Shown: positions 42,271 through 51,021 of the stretch, in pieces
How the letters are laid out: each line of letters starts with the position of its first letter
How positions within the stretch are numbered: the stretch's first letter is position 1
NCBI RefSeq assembly: GCF_048268525.1
Contig: NZ_JBLWVH010000019.1
Location: forward strand, 1 to 64,000
Source: Maricaulis sp048268525
GTDB lineage: Bacteria > Pseudomonadota > Alphaproteobacteria > Caulobacterales > Maricaulaceae
Length of the DNA: 64,000 nt
Direction: 5' to 3'
Notes under the pieces: model-generated
What the model saw: the letters and a program-made list of their open reading frames with translations, nothing else
Database searches by the model: none
Told to the model about the DNA's origin: nothing
Program-made: the position numbers and the translations under genes

Positions 42271-43772
42271 TGGACGTCATCACCGACATCACCGCCCGGC
42301 GTGGCGCGCTGACGCCGGATCGACCGGCCTTCCACGTCGTCGAGACCGGCGAGACCATCAGCTTTGCCCAACTGGACGACCGAAGCGCCCGCGCCGCCAC
42401 CATCCTTGCCGACCGCGGCGTCGGCGAAGGCGACCGGGTCGCGATCCTGTGTCGTAACCGGGTAGAGTTTTTCGAGGCCCTGTTCGCCTGCGCCAAGCTG
42501 GGCGCCATTCTCGCGCCGCTGAACTGGCGCATGCCCGCGCGGGAGCTGGCCGAGCTGCTTGCCGATTGCGCGCCGACCTGCCTGCTCGTCGGCGCCGAGG
42601 ACCGGCACAAGGCCGAAGCGGCAGCGCAATCAATCCCGCTCATCTTCGTTGATCTGGAAAGCGAATGGCCCGCCGCCCGCAATGCGGCACCGCCCCATCC
42701 GGGACGCCAGGCCTGGCCGGGCGACCAGCCCTGGTATCTGATCTACACCTCCGGCACCACGGGGCGGCCCAAGGGCGTGATCCAGACCTACCGCATGGCC
42801 TTGGTCAATTATGTCAACATTTCCCAGGCGATCGACCTGCGCGACGGTGAGGCGACGGTCAATTTCCTGCCCCTCTTTCACACCGCGGGTATCAATCTGC
42901 ACACCCTGCCCGTCCTGATGGCGGGCGGCCTCAACCACCTCCTGCCCGGTTTCGACGCGGGCACGGTGCTGGGGCTGATCGACGACGGTCAGCTCGATGT
43001 GATGCTGTGCGTCCCGGCCGTTTATCGCGAGCTGTCGCTGCACCCGAAATTCGCCACCGCCGATCTCACCCGTCTGCGTCACTGGGCCTGCGGCGGCGCG
43101 CCCATGCCGGACGTGCTGATCGAAACTTTCGCAGCGCGCGGCGCTGTCGTCTGCAATGGCTTCGGCATGACCGAGACCGGCCCGACAGCTTTTTTGATGG
43201 ACCGCGATCACGCGCTCGAAAAAATCGGGTCTGTGGGCAAACCGCAATTGCTGATCGAGGCCCGCATTGCAACACCTGCCGGCGAACCGCTGGGCGGCGG
43301 GCAGACCGGCGAAGTCCAGTTCTTCGGGCCCGGACTCACACCCGGCTACTGGCAGCGCGACGACGAGACCGCCCGACTCTTCACTGCCGATGGCTGGCTC
43401 AAGAGCGGCGATCTGGGCCGTATCGACGAGGATGGCTATTGCTATATCGCGGGCCGGATCAAGGAGATGTATATCTCTGGCGGCGAGAACGTTTATCCAG
43501 CCGAGGTCGAGAACGTACTCGACGAACACCCGGCAGTGCTGGAATCCGCGGTCACAGGCGTCGCCGACGACAAATGGGGCGAGGTTGGCTGCGCCCACCT
43601 CATCCTGCGTGATGGCCAGGAAGTAACCGATGCCTCGCTGCTCGCCTGGTGCCGCGAACGCCTGGCCGGCTACAAGGTGCCGCGCCACTTCCGTCGCGCG
43701 ACCGACTTTCCACGAACCGCCGCTGGGAAGGTCCAGAAACATCTCCTGCCATTGCCGGAAGCTGCGGCATGA
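42267..43772 (+). CDS. Acyl-CoA synthetase (AMP-binding)
   Basis: A 501-residue ANL-superfamily ligase. The P-loop YTSGTTGRPKG, the A5 motif GFGMTETGPTA, the A7/A8 region WLKSGDLGRIDEDGYCYIAGRIKEMYISGGENVYPAEVE and the C-terminal catalytic Lys in RTAAGKVQK are present. It activates a carboxylic acid to an acyl-CoA, feeding the crotonase and hot-dog enzymes beside it. Chain length or aromatic nature is not evident; such genes act on fatty or phenylpropanoid acids. Confidence 0.92.
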   Translation: MMDVITDITARRGALTPDRPAFHVVETGETISFAQLDDRSARAATILADRGVGEGDRVAILCRNRVEFFEALFACAKLGAILAPLNWRMPARELAELLADCAPTCLLVGAEDRHKAEAAAQSIPLIFVDLESEWPAARNAAPPHPGRQAWPGDQPWYLIYTSGTTGRPKGVIQTYRMALVNYVNISQAIDLRDGEATVNFLPLFHTAGINLHTLPVLMAGGLNHLLPGFDAGTVLGLIDDGQLDVMLCVPAVYRELSLHPKFATADLTRLRHWACGGAPMPDVLIETFAARGAVVCNGFGMTETGPTAFLMDRDHALEKIGSVGKPQLLIEARIATPAGEPLGGGQTGEVQFFGPGLTPGYWQRDDETARLFTADGWLKSGDLGRIDEDGYCYIAGRIKEMYISGGENVYPAEVENVLDEHPAVLESAVTGVADDKWGEVGCAHLILRDGQEVTDASLLAWCRERLAGYKVPRHFRRATDFPRTAAGKVQKHLLPLPEAAA

Positions 43773-44176
43773 GCACGGCCGGCCCGCAGCCACCTGCCTC
43801 TCGTGCGCACCTGGACAAGACATTCAGCCAGGCCGATTTCGACGCCTTCGCCCGATTGTCAGGCGACGACAACCCGATCCATTGCGACCCGGACTTCGCA
43901 GCCCGGACACACTTCGGGCGGACCGTCGCTCATGGCGCGCTATTGTGTGCGGTGCTGAGACGGCTCGTCGATGACCTCTATCCCGGCGCCCGGCAGCTCA
44001 GCCAGCACACGCAATACCCGGCCCCCAGCCCGGTTGGTGAAGCGCTTCGTTTCGAAGTCGAAACAGTTGGCACAACGGGTCCTGACACCGCCCGCCGGCT
44101 CGAAATCTCACTGAAAGTCACGCGTCTCAGCGACAATGAAATCACCTGTATCGGCGCGACGGAGATCGAGATTTGA
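43769..44176 (+). CDS. MaoC-like (R)-specific enoyl-CoA hydratase
   Basis: A 135-residue hot-dog protein in an ATGA overlap with the ligase. The hydratase-2 motif FARLSGDDNPIHCDPDFAART-x-FG-x-TVAHGALL has the catalytic Asp and His. Length and fold match PhaJ-type hydratases, which hydrate trans-2-enoyl-CoA to (R)-3-hydroxyacyl-CoA. Confidence 0.9.
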   Translation: MSTAGPQPPASRAHLDKTFSQADFDAFARLSGDDNPIHCDPDFAARTHFGRTVAHGALLCAVLRRLVDDLYPGARQLSQHTQYPAPSPVGEALRFEVETVGTTGPDTARRLEISLKVTRLSDNEITCIGATEIEI

Positions 44177-44562
44177 CCCTCCCCCTTTCCATCGGCCAGG
44201 TCGCGAGCACCCAACGTTGCTTCACGTCTCGCGATGCCAGTGCGCTATTGGCGCTGACCGGTGGGGCGCTCAAGGACGACTGCGTCCCCGAGGCGTTGAT
44301 CAATGGCATGTTCTCGCATCTTCTGGGCGTCGACCTGCCGGGACGTGGCACCAACTACCTGAAACAGGAAACCCGTTTTCTGGCCCGGGCGCCGCTGGGC
44401 GAAACATTGGTCGCCAGCGTGGAGATCACCCGCCTGCGACCGGACAAACATCTGGTCGATCTCGCAACGCGTTGCACGACCCATGACGGTCTCGAAATCG
44501 CGAACGGTCGCGCCCTCGTACTGGCAAAAGATGTTACCGGAGCTTTCGACTTGCCTGCCTGA
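44173..44562 (+). CDS. Hot-dog partner protein lacking the MaoC catalytic pair
   Basis: A 129-residue hot-dog protein beginning at TTG in a TTGA overlap. It resembles MaoC-like domains in layout (YLKQETRFLARAPLGETLVASVEITRLRPDKHLVDLATRC). The Asp-x-x-x-x-His active-site motif of the preceding gene is replaced by GGALKDDCVPEALINGMFSHLL. It may pair with the active subunit as a heterodimer, as the two-domain hydratases do (inference). Confidence 0.78.
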   Translation: MTLPLSIGQVASTQRCFTSRDASALLALTGGALKDDCVPEALINGMFSHLLGVDLPGRGTNYLKQETRFLARAPLGETLVASVEITRLRPDKHLVDLATRCTTHDGLEIANGRALVLAKDVTGAFDLPA

Positions 44563-44631
44563 GCAAGCCTGAAGGGCACAACCTGCACGAAGCATTGCGC
44601 TTTTCCGCCTTCGCAGCAAAACTCGTTCACC

Positions 44632-46275
44632 ATGACAGCCCGCACCGCATCGCCCCGTCACAGCGCGCATCGATCCCGACCGGACCGCGATATCCTGATC
44701 ATTGGCGGCGGCCATAACGGCCTCGTCTGCGCCGCCTATCTCGCCAAAGCCGGGTTGAAGGTCACGGTTCTGGAACGCCGGGATGTCGTCGGCGGTGCGG
44801 CTGTCACCGAAGAATTCCATCCCGGTTTCCGCAATTCGGTGGCCAGCTACACGGTCTCCCTGCTCAATCCGAAAGTCATCGCCGATCTCGATCTGCACGG
44901 TCATGGTCTGGAGATCGTCGAACGGAAGATCGGAAATTTCCTGCCGCTGGCGGATGGTTACCTGCTCGCCGGAGAGGGGCTGACCGCCGATCAGGTAAGC
45001 AAGTTTTCCACCAGCGATGCCGACCGACTGCAAGAGTACAGCGAACGTCTCGAAGTGGTTGCGGACACGCTGCGCGCGCTGGTTCTGGAAACCCCGCCCA
45101 ACCTGTCCGAGGGCGGCTGGTTGGGTGCCATCCCCGAACTCCTGAAGGCCGCCAATCTGAGCGGCCGGCTGGGCAGCATGTCGATCACCGCGAGACGCGA
45201 CCTGCTGGACCTGTTCTCCAAGTCGGCTGGCGACTGGCTCGATGGCTGGTTCGAGAGTGACGCCATCAAGGCGCTGTTCGGTTTCGACAGCATTGTCGGC
45301 AATTTCGCCAGCCCCTACACGCCGGGTAGCGCTTATGTCCTTCTGCATCACCTGTTCGGCGAGGTGAATGGCAAGAAGGGCGCCTGGGGCCACGCCATTG
45401 GCGGCATGGGCGCCATTACCCAGGCGATGGCGCGCTGTTGCGAAACGCGCGGCGTCGAGATCCGCACCGGCTGCGCCGTTGACGAAGTTCTGGTGAGAGA
45501 TGGCGGCGCTGGCACCGTCGTGCTGGCGGGTGGCGAAACGCTATCGGCCCGCGCCGTGGTGTCGAACCTGAACCCCAAACTCCTGTTTGGCTCGCTGATC
45601 GACCCGACTGCCTTGCCACCCGATTTCAATGAGCGCATCCGCCATTACAAGTGCGGCTCCGGCACGTTCCGGATGAACATCGCGCTCGACCGCCTGCCGG
45701 ACTTCACCGCCCTGCCCGGCCGTGGTGATCATCTGACGGCCGGCATCATCATGGCGCCGTCCCTGGCTTACATGGAACAGGCCTACGCCGATGCCCGCCG
45801 CCAGGGTTGGTCGAACGAGCCGATCATCGAGATGTTGATCCCGTCAACGCTGGACCCGACGCTGGCGCCCGAAGGAAAACATGTCGCCAGCCTGTTCTGC
45901 CAGCATGTGGCTCCGGAATTGTCCGGCGGCCGTGACTGGGACGATTATCGTGACGAGGTCGCCCGGGTGATGATCAATGCCGTCGACAAATGGGCGCCGG
46001 GCTTTGCCGACAGCGTGCTGGGATACCAGGCCCTGACCCCGAAAGACCTGGAACGCACATTCGGCCTTGTCGGCGGCGACATCTTCCACGGCGCCCTCAG
46101 CCTCGACCAACTCTTTTCGGCCCGCCCGGTTCTGGGCCATGCCGATCATCGCTGCCCGATCAGGAACCTCTACCAATGCGGCGCCGGCACCCATCCCGGT
46201 GGCGGCGTCACCGGCGCACCGGGCCACAATGCAGCCCGCGAGATCCTGAAGGATTTCGGCAAGCGGATGCGATAG
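44632..46275 (+). CDS. FAD-dependent phytoene desaturase-like oxidoreductase (PYROXD2-like)
   Basis: A 547-residue flavoprotein. The dinucleotide motif IIGGGHNGLVCAAYLAKAGLKVTVLERRDVVGGAAVTEEFHPGF and the C-terminal FAD motif NLYQCGAGTHPGGGVTGAPGHNAAREIL are those of NAD(P)/FAD phytoene-desaturase relatives. It is not a carotenoid enzyme by context (no crt genes). It ends the TetR-led run and could oxidise an acyl-derived intermediate. A 69-bp gap separates it from the hot-dog gene. Confidence 0.9.
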   Translation: MTARTASPRHSAHRSRPDRDILIIGGGHNGLVCAAYLAKAGLKVTVLERRDVVGGAAVTEEFHPGFRNSVASYTVSLLNPKVIADLDLHGHGLEIVERKIGNFLPLADGYLLAGEGLTADQVSKFSTSDADRLQEYSERLEVVADTLRALVLETPPNLSEGGWLGAIPELLKAANLSGRLGSMSITARRDLLDLFSKSAGDWLDGWFESDAIKALFGFDSIVGNFASPYTPGSAYVLLHHLFGEVNGKKGAWGHAIGGMGAITQAMARCCETRGVEIRTGCAVDEVLVRDGGAGTVVLAGGETLSARAVVSNLNPKLLFGSLIDPTALPPDFNERIRHYKCGSGTFRMNIALDRLPDFTALPGRGDHLTAGIIMAPSLAYMEQAYADARRQGWSNEPIIEMLIPSTLDPTLAPEGKHVASLFCQHVAPELSGGRDWDDYRDEVARVMINAVDKWAPGFADSVLGYQALTPKDLERTFGLVGGDIFHGALSLDQLFSARPVLGHADHRCPIRNLYQCGAGTHPGGGVTGAPGHNAAREILKDFGKRMR

Positions 46276-46323
46276 AGACCAAACCCGCATCGGCCCTGTC
46301 GGCCGCAGTCTCAAGATCCATCA

Positions 46324-47085
46324 TCATGCCGCGCGCGCATGGTTGGCCCGTCGGACGGTGAACCCCGGAAAGGCTTGTGCCAGTTCGGCCAGCAGGCGGT
46401 TGTCCTGGAAAACCTCGCCACCCATCGCTTGCCCGTTCGCCGGATCACGACATTCCTGCAATGCGAAATCCTGGCAACCGATACGCTCCGCCTTGGCCGC
46501 GATCTCCCTGACTGCCGAAGCGTCGAGCAAATCCGGCCAAATGGTCACCCGGACTTCATAGGGAATGCCCCAGGATGCGAGCATCGCGAGACTCTTCTGC
46601 GCCTGCGCCCCGGCCTGACCAACTCCCGTCACACCCTCATACATTCCAAACGGCGCCTTTATATCAAAGCCGACCCAGTCAACACGGCCACGCAGGCGCC
46701 CGAACCGCTCCGGCGATATGCCGGATGTGTGCAGGCCGACCTTGAACCCAAGAGACCGGACATGGTCCATCGCAGCACCCAGCCCTGATTGAACAAGCGG
46801 CTCCCCGCCGGAGAACACCACGGCTTGCAACAAGCCACGGCGTTGCTCCAGTCGGGCCTCGATCTCGCGACCGTCAATCTCGGTGTCCGCGCGCACCGGA
46901 AGAAGGTCCCGGTTGTGGCAATAGACACAACGCAGCGGACACCCTTGCAAAAAGATCACGGCCGCCATGTGACCCGGATAGTCCAGGGTGGTGAACGGCT
47001 GGAAGCCTCCCACCCGAATGGCGGTCAACCCCTCATGCGGCACGGCGCGACGCCCGACGCTCAGTGAAGTGCTGGCGCTCTTCAT
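46324..47085 (-). CDS. nrdG: Anaerobic ribonucleotide reductase-activating protein
   Basis: A 253-residue radical SAM enzyme that makes the glycyl radical on NrdD. The cluster motif CPLRCVYC (CxxxCxxC) and the GGE-type SAM motif FSGGEPLVQ are present, as is the strand-helix repeat that follows. It resembles the NrdG2 group. The start overlaps the nrdD end by 53 bp, showing one operon. Confidence 0.94.
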   Translation of the reverse strand: MKSASTSLSVGRRAVPHEGLTAIRVGGFQPFTTLDYPGHMAAVIFLQGCPLRCVYCHNRDLLPVRADTEIDGREIEARLEQRRGLLQAVVFSGGEPLVQSGLGAAMDHVRSLGFKVGLHTSGISPERFGRLRGRVDWVGFDIKAPFGMYEGVTGVGQAGAQAQKSLAMLASWGIPYEVRVTIWPDLLDASAVREIAAKAERIGCQDFALQECRDPANGQAMGGEVFQDNRLLAELAQAFPGFTVRRANHARAA

Positions 47086-48922
47086 GCTCCGACTTCTTGC
47101 CCGGATTGAAGGCCTCCACCGGACGGTGATAGCCCATCACACGGGTCCAGACTTCGCACGCCTGGCGGTTGTCTGGATCATAACGGCCGGCCAGTTTCGC
47201 CTCTTCATCACACGTTGGACAGAAATGCTCTTCCCCGGCCAGATAGCCATGATGCGGGCAGATTGAAAATGTTGGCGTCACTGTGATGTAGGGCAGGTGG
47301 AAGGTTTCCAGCGACCGTCGCACCAGCGCGGCACAGGCCTCGGGGCTCGACAGCCTTTCGCTCATGTAGAGATGCAGCACCGTTCCGCCGGTATAGCGGG
47401 TCTGCAAGGCATCCTGCCGCGCAAGCGCCTCGAACGGGTCGTCGGTGAATCCGACCGGCAACTGGCTGGAATTGGTGTAGTAGGGCGAGGCCGCCGTGCC
47501 CGCCTGCAGGATGTCCGGGAAGCGCTTGGCATCTTCCTTGGCAAACCGGTAGGTCGTTCCCTCCGCTGGCGTCGCTTCCAGATTGTACATGTGGCCGGTT
47601 TCGTCCTGGAATTCGAGCATCCGGGCCCGGACGTGGTCGAGCAGGCGCACGGCAAAGGCCTCCCCGAACGGCGTCGTGATGTCCGCTTCGTCCCGCGTGA
47701 AATTTCGGATCATTTCGTTGACGCCGTTCACACCGAGCGTAGAGAAATGATTGCGCAAGCTCCCCAGGTACCGCTTGGAATACGGGAACAGCCCTTCATC
47801 CATCAACGACTGGATCAGCCCCCGCTTGATCTCGAGACTGTCGCGGCCAAGGTCGAGAAGGCGGTCGAGTTCGTCCATCAAACCCGCCTCATCACCGGCA
47901 AAGCGATAGCCCAGCCGTGCACAATTGATGGTCACCACACCGATCGACCCGGTCTGCTCGGCCGAACCGAACAATCCATTGCCGCGCTTCAACAACTCGC
48001 GAAGGTCCAGCTGCAGGCGGCAGCACATGGACCGGATCTGGTTGGGTTTGAGCTCGGAATTGATGAAATTCTGGAAGTATGGGAGGCCATACTTGGCGGT
48101 CATGTCGAACAGACGACGCGCATTCTCGGACTCCCATGGGAAGTCTTCGGTGATGTTGTAGGTCGGAATCGGGAAGGTGAAGACGCGGCCGCGCGCATCG
48201 CCACGTGTCATGACTTCGATGAAGGCGCGGTTGATGATATCCATTTCCGCTTGCAGCTCGCCATAAGTGAAGTCGACCGGCTCTCCTCCGATGATGGCAA
48301 CATCGTCCCGCAGGTCTTCCGGGCAGACCCAGTCAAAGGTCAGATTGGTAAAGGGAGTCTGCGTTCCCCAGCGCGAGGGAACGTTCAGATTGAAGACAAA
48401 TTCCTGCATCGCCTGGACCACGTCTTCATAGCTCAGGCCGTCAAGGCGCAGGAAGGGAGCGAGATAGGTGTCGAACGAGGACAGCGCCTGGGCGCCGGCC
48501 CATTCATTCTGCAGGGCTCCCAGAAAATTGACGATCTGACCAAGTGCACTGGTGAAGTGCCGGGGCGGGGCGGCCTCGATTTTTCCGGGCACGCCGTTGA
48601 AGCCTTCCACGAGAAGGTTGCGCAGGGACCAACCGGCGCAATACCCCGCGAGCATGTCGAGGTCATGGACGTGCATGTCCGCATTCCGGTGTGCGATGCC
48701 GACGGCCGGCGGATAGACATGGTCGAGCCAGTAATTGGCCGTGACCTTCCCTGACGTGTTCAGGATCAGGCCGCCCAGGGAATAACCCTGATTGGCGTTG
48801 GCCTTGATGCGCCAGTCCTCTCGCTGGACATATTCCTCAATGGTCGACTTCACATCGATCTGCGCGGGAACCGCCTGTTCCAACCTGTCGGCCTGACGCC
48901 AGTCCAATTGCTCCAACTTCAT
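47033..48922 (-). CDS. nrdD: Class III (anaerobic) ribonucleoside-triphosphate reductase
   Basis: A 629-residue glycyl-radical enzyme that makes dNTPs without oxygen. The start MKLEQLDWRQ is preferred over ATGs 18 and 24 bp upstream: it has a GGGAGAGCGG site, and the upstream ones run into a NrdR box. Catalytic loops include SLGGLILNTSG and NVPSRWGTQTPFTNLTFDW. The Zn site CPHHGYLAGEEHFCPTC precedes the glycyl-radical loop RVMGY near the C-terminus. There is no N-terminal ATP-cone, so it lacks that allosteric site. The genome presumably has an aerobic reductase elsewhere. Confidence 0.94.
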   Translation of the reverse strand: MKLEQLDWRQADRLEQAVPAQIDVKSTIEEYVQREDWRIKANANQGYSLGGLILNTSGKVTANYWLDHVYPPAVGIAHRNADMHVHDLDMLAGYCAGWSLRNLLVEGFNGVPGKIEAAPPRHFTSALGQIVNFLGALQNEWAGAQALSSFDTYLAPFLRLDGLSYEDVVQAMQEFVFNLNVPSRWGTQTPFTNLTFDWVCPEDLRDDVAIIGGEPVDFTYGELQAEMDIINRAFIEVMTRGDARGRVFTFPIPTYNITEDFPWESENARRLFDMTAKYGLPYFQNFINSELKPNQIRSMCCRLQLDLRELLKRGNGLFGSAEQTGSIGVVTINCARLGYRFAGDEAGLMDELDRLLDLGRDSLEIKRGLIQSLMDEGLFPYSKRYLGSLRNHFSTLGVNGVNEMIRNFTRDEADITTPFGEAFAVRLLDHVRARMLEFQDETGHMYNLEATPAEGTTYRFAKEDAKRFPDILQAGTAASPYYTNSSQLPVGFTDDPFEALARQDALQTRYTGGTVLHLYMSERLSSPEACAALVRRSLETFHLPYITVTPTFSICPHHGYLAGEEHFCPTCDEEAKLAGRYDPDNRQACEVWTRVMGYHRPVEAFNPGKKSEHEERQHFTERRASRRAA

Positions 48923-48937
48923 TCCGCTCTCCCAAGG

Positions 48938-48984
48938 CATCGACATATTGTCCCGTTAATCGAAACTACCACAACATATTGTGC
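48938..48984. promoter_or_regulatory. Pair of NrdR boxes upstream of nrdD
   Basis: Two sites share the core ACATATTGT at 48943-48951 and 48974-48982, exactly 31 bp apart, the three-helical-turn spacing NrdR needs. The second, CCACAACATATTGTGC, fits the family box (acaCwAtATaTwGtgt) at most positions. They lie 16-62 bp before the nrdD start. Confidence 0.8.
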
Positions 48985-49047
48985 CTGAAAGGGGGAGCCG
49001 TCAGCGTGGCGCCTTGACGCGCGGCCCTGAGACGCACCGCGTATACC

Positions 49048-49061
49048 TTGACATTTATCAA
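49048..49061. promoter_or_regulatory. FNR/FixK-type box upstream of nrdD
   Basis: TTGA-CATTTA-TCAA matches the FNR half-site pair (TTGA-N6-TCAA). It overlaps the stop codon of the decarboxylase gene and lies about 130 bp before the nrdD start. A promoter with this as an activator would start near 49013, upstream of the NrdR boxes. Confidence 0.65.
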
Positions 49062-50803
49062 TTCATGTGCATTTCGAGGCGCTCGAGGAAGCGTGGCATC
49101 AAGGCCGCGCGAACGCCTGGGTCACGCCAGAACGGGTTCATGAAAACGCAGCGGATCAGGACGAGGGACTGACTGTCCGCCTGACCCCCGTACTGCTCGA
49201 GATGAGCATCAATCAGTGATCCATAATTGGTAACCGACAGTTCGGTCCTGGACACCGAGAACTCAGGATCCGCGGCGAACGCTTCGAAAACCCGTCTGGT
49301 TCGAGCGTTCGACGCAGCAAGGCCCTCCCCTTCCCTGGCCAGCGAGAAGCAAAGGATATTTGAGTCAGTCGGCTCCAGAATCCGGACCAGCTCCGAGCCG
49401 GACAGGAGGGCTTGCTTGAAATAGGCCCGGCTTTCGAGCGTCCCCGCCATGATTTCACCAAAGCGGTCCGCTCCGAAGGTCAGCGTCTTGCCGGTCAGCC
49501 AGACCGCCGCCGCACCGGACCCACTGCGCGACCCTTCCAGTGTCACCATCCATCGATCATCTGGCGCAGCCCGGTCGATATAGGGCGCGGAGAATATCGA
49601 GTTGGCATAGCTGACTTTGTCACGCACCAGAAACGCACCGCAGGCATAGGGAACGTAACCAAGCTTGTGCGGGTCGAGCGTGACCGAATTGGCGCGCCGG
49701 ATAGCCGCCAGCGCCTTGCCGGCATGCCCACTGAGCACCCGGCTCGCATCACCGCCAAGCATTGAGCACAAAAAGCCGCCCCATGCGGCGTCGACATGAT
49801 GCCAGATATCCCGCCCGCGACGTCGCCAGGCATCGAGCCTGTCACAGACTTCATCGACCGGGTCGATCTCGCCCGCTTCAGTCGTTCCCGCAACGCTGAC
49901 GACGGCCAGAACCGGGCGGCCATCCGCAAAGGCGCGCTCGATCGCCTCCGCCAAGGCGGACGGGTCCAACCGGCCCTGCCGATCGAGCGCGACCGCCCAG
50001 AAAGCCTCCTCTCCCAAGCCGAACACATTCGCGGCTTTTTGCCATGAAAAATGCTTGTTGCCGGGAACCAGCAGAACCGGGCCGGCCCACTCGCGGCCCG
50101 ACGCGCGGGAAACCCTTGCCGCGACCTGAAACGGATTGCCCAACACGCCACTGGCGTTCCGCAACTCGGCATCGCTGACGTCGTGCGCCGCGACCAAGGC
50201 CTGGTAGGCATCCCAGCCAAGATGAGCAAATTCGACAGGGTCAAACGGTTCACCGGTTTTCTCGGCAATGCACAGACCCAGGGCCAGGAAATGGTCCATC
50301 CGGTAGCGGGCTCGCCACACGCTTTCGAAATTGGCCAGCGTGCCGCCACCGGTAAAGTGACCCTGTGCCTGTGCCGGATCAAATCCGACCATTCCGGCCA
50401 ACATCGAGATGGCCTCGTCCTCGACCCGGCCGCTCACCCGCGCCACATCCCGAGATGTATTGTTCGGGTTGTGCAACAGGGCAACGAAATGCCCGAGCAG
50501 TGCGGGCACTGAGAGCTCCGACACCATGTGGCCGATATAGCGCGGGGTGTATTTCGGCACCTCACCCGTCATCATGTCGCTGAGTTCCCTGACCTTTTTA
50601 GACAGCGCGTCCTGTTCGGTGCGAAACTCCGGCGTCAACCGCAACGCTTCCGGAACCGGCGATGGGTCGGAGCTGAACAGCGCGCGCCGCCAGTCGAACC
50701 ACTGCTCCAGCACTCCATCAAATTCGGAGCGAAGCCAGTCAGCATTCTCCGATTTCGGGCCAAGGAAATTGACACCTTCCAGGCAACCGGACCCAACACT
50801 CAT
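49058..50803 (-). CDS. PLP-dependent group II amino-acid decarboxylase
   Basis: A 581-residue fold-type-I decarboxylase. The start MSVGSGCLEGV has GGAGA at the right distance; a longer in-frame start at 50836 adds a stray leader. HVDAAWGG and the cofactor lysine in TLDPHKLGYVPYACGAF are intact, and GGTLANFESVWRAR is the phosphate-cup region. It resembles tyrosine/aromatic or glutamate decarboxylases, with a ~100-residue N-terminal arm; substrate not assignable. An FNR-like box precedes it, and nrdDG follows. Confidence 0.88.
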   Translation of the reverse strand: MSVGSGCLEGVNFLGPKSENADWLRSEFDGVLEQWFDWRRALFSSDPSPVPEALRLTPEFRTEQDALSKKVRELSDMMTGEVPKYTPRYIGHMVSELSVPALLGHFVALLHNPNNTSRDVARVSGRVEDEAISMLAGMVGFDPAQAQGHFTGGGTLANFESVWRARYRMDHFLALGLCIAEKTGEPFDPVEFAHLGWDAYQALVAAHDVSDAELRNASGVLGNPFQVAARVSRASGREWAGPVLLVPGNKHFSWQKAANVFGLGEEAFWAVALDRQGRLDPSALAEAIERAFADGRPVLAVVSVAGTTEAGEIDPVDEVCDRLDAWRRRGRDIWHHVDAAWGGFLCSMLGGDASRVLSGHAGKALAAIRRANSVTLDPHKLGYVPYACGAFLVRDKVSYANSIFSAPYIDRAAPDDRWMVTLEGSRSGSGAAAVWLTGKTLTFGADRFGEIMAGTLESRAYFKQALLSGSELVRILEPTDSNILCFSLAREGEGLAASNARTRRVFEAFAADPEFSVSRTELSVTNYGSLIDAHLEQYGGQADSQSLVLIRCVFMNPFWRDPGVRAALMPRFLERLEMHMN

Positions 50804-50871
50804 GATTGTCTCCAAAACACTCCGGACACGCCTCAACGCAATATCCGCCGCACCCCTCCAATCAAAGATTA

Positions 50872-50885
50872 TTGATAAAAGTCAA
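50872..50885. promoter_or_regulatory. FNR/FixK-type box upstream of the decarboxylase
   Basis: TTGA-TAAAAG-TCAA is an exact TTGA-N6-TCAA, centred about 75 bp before the decarboxylase start. With the second box at 49048 it suggests that both genes are raised under low oxygen. Confidence 0.65.
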
Positions 50886-50961
50886 GGCGCATATCCGCAC
50901 ACCCGAGGCCCGGTCCGGCGGCCACTCGAGCCCTACGAAGACGCGGCACCTCACCCCCAAC

Positions 50962-50994
50962 ACAAAAAACCCCGAACCAACCGGTCCGGGGTTT
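50962..50994 (-). terminator. Rho-independent terminator after ppa
   Basis: On the minus strand, AAACCCCGGACC pairs with GGTTCGGGGTTT (one G-U/mismatch allowed) around a four-base loop and is followed by TTTGTG. It is 28 bp after the ppa stop codon. Confidence 0.85.
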
Positions 50995-51021
50995 GTTGCT
51001 ATCCGTGTAGGCGCGAGGTGC

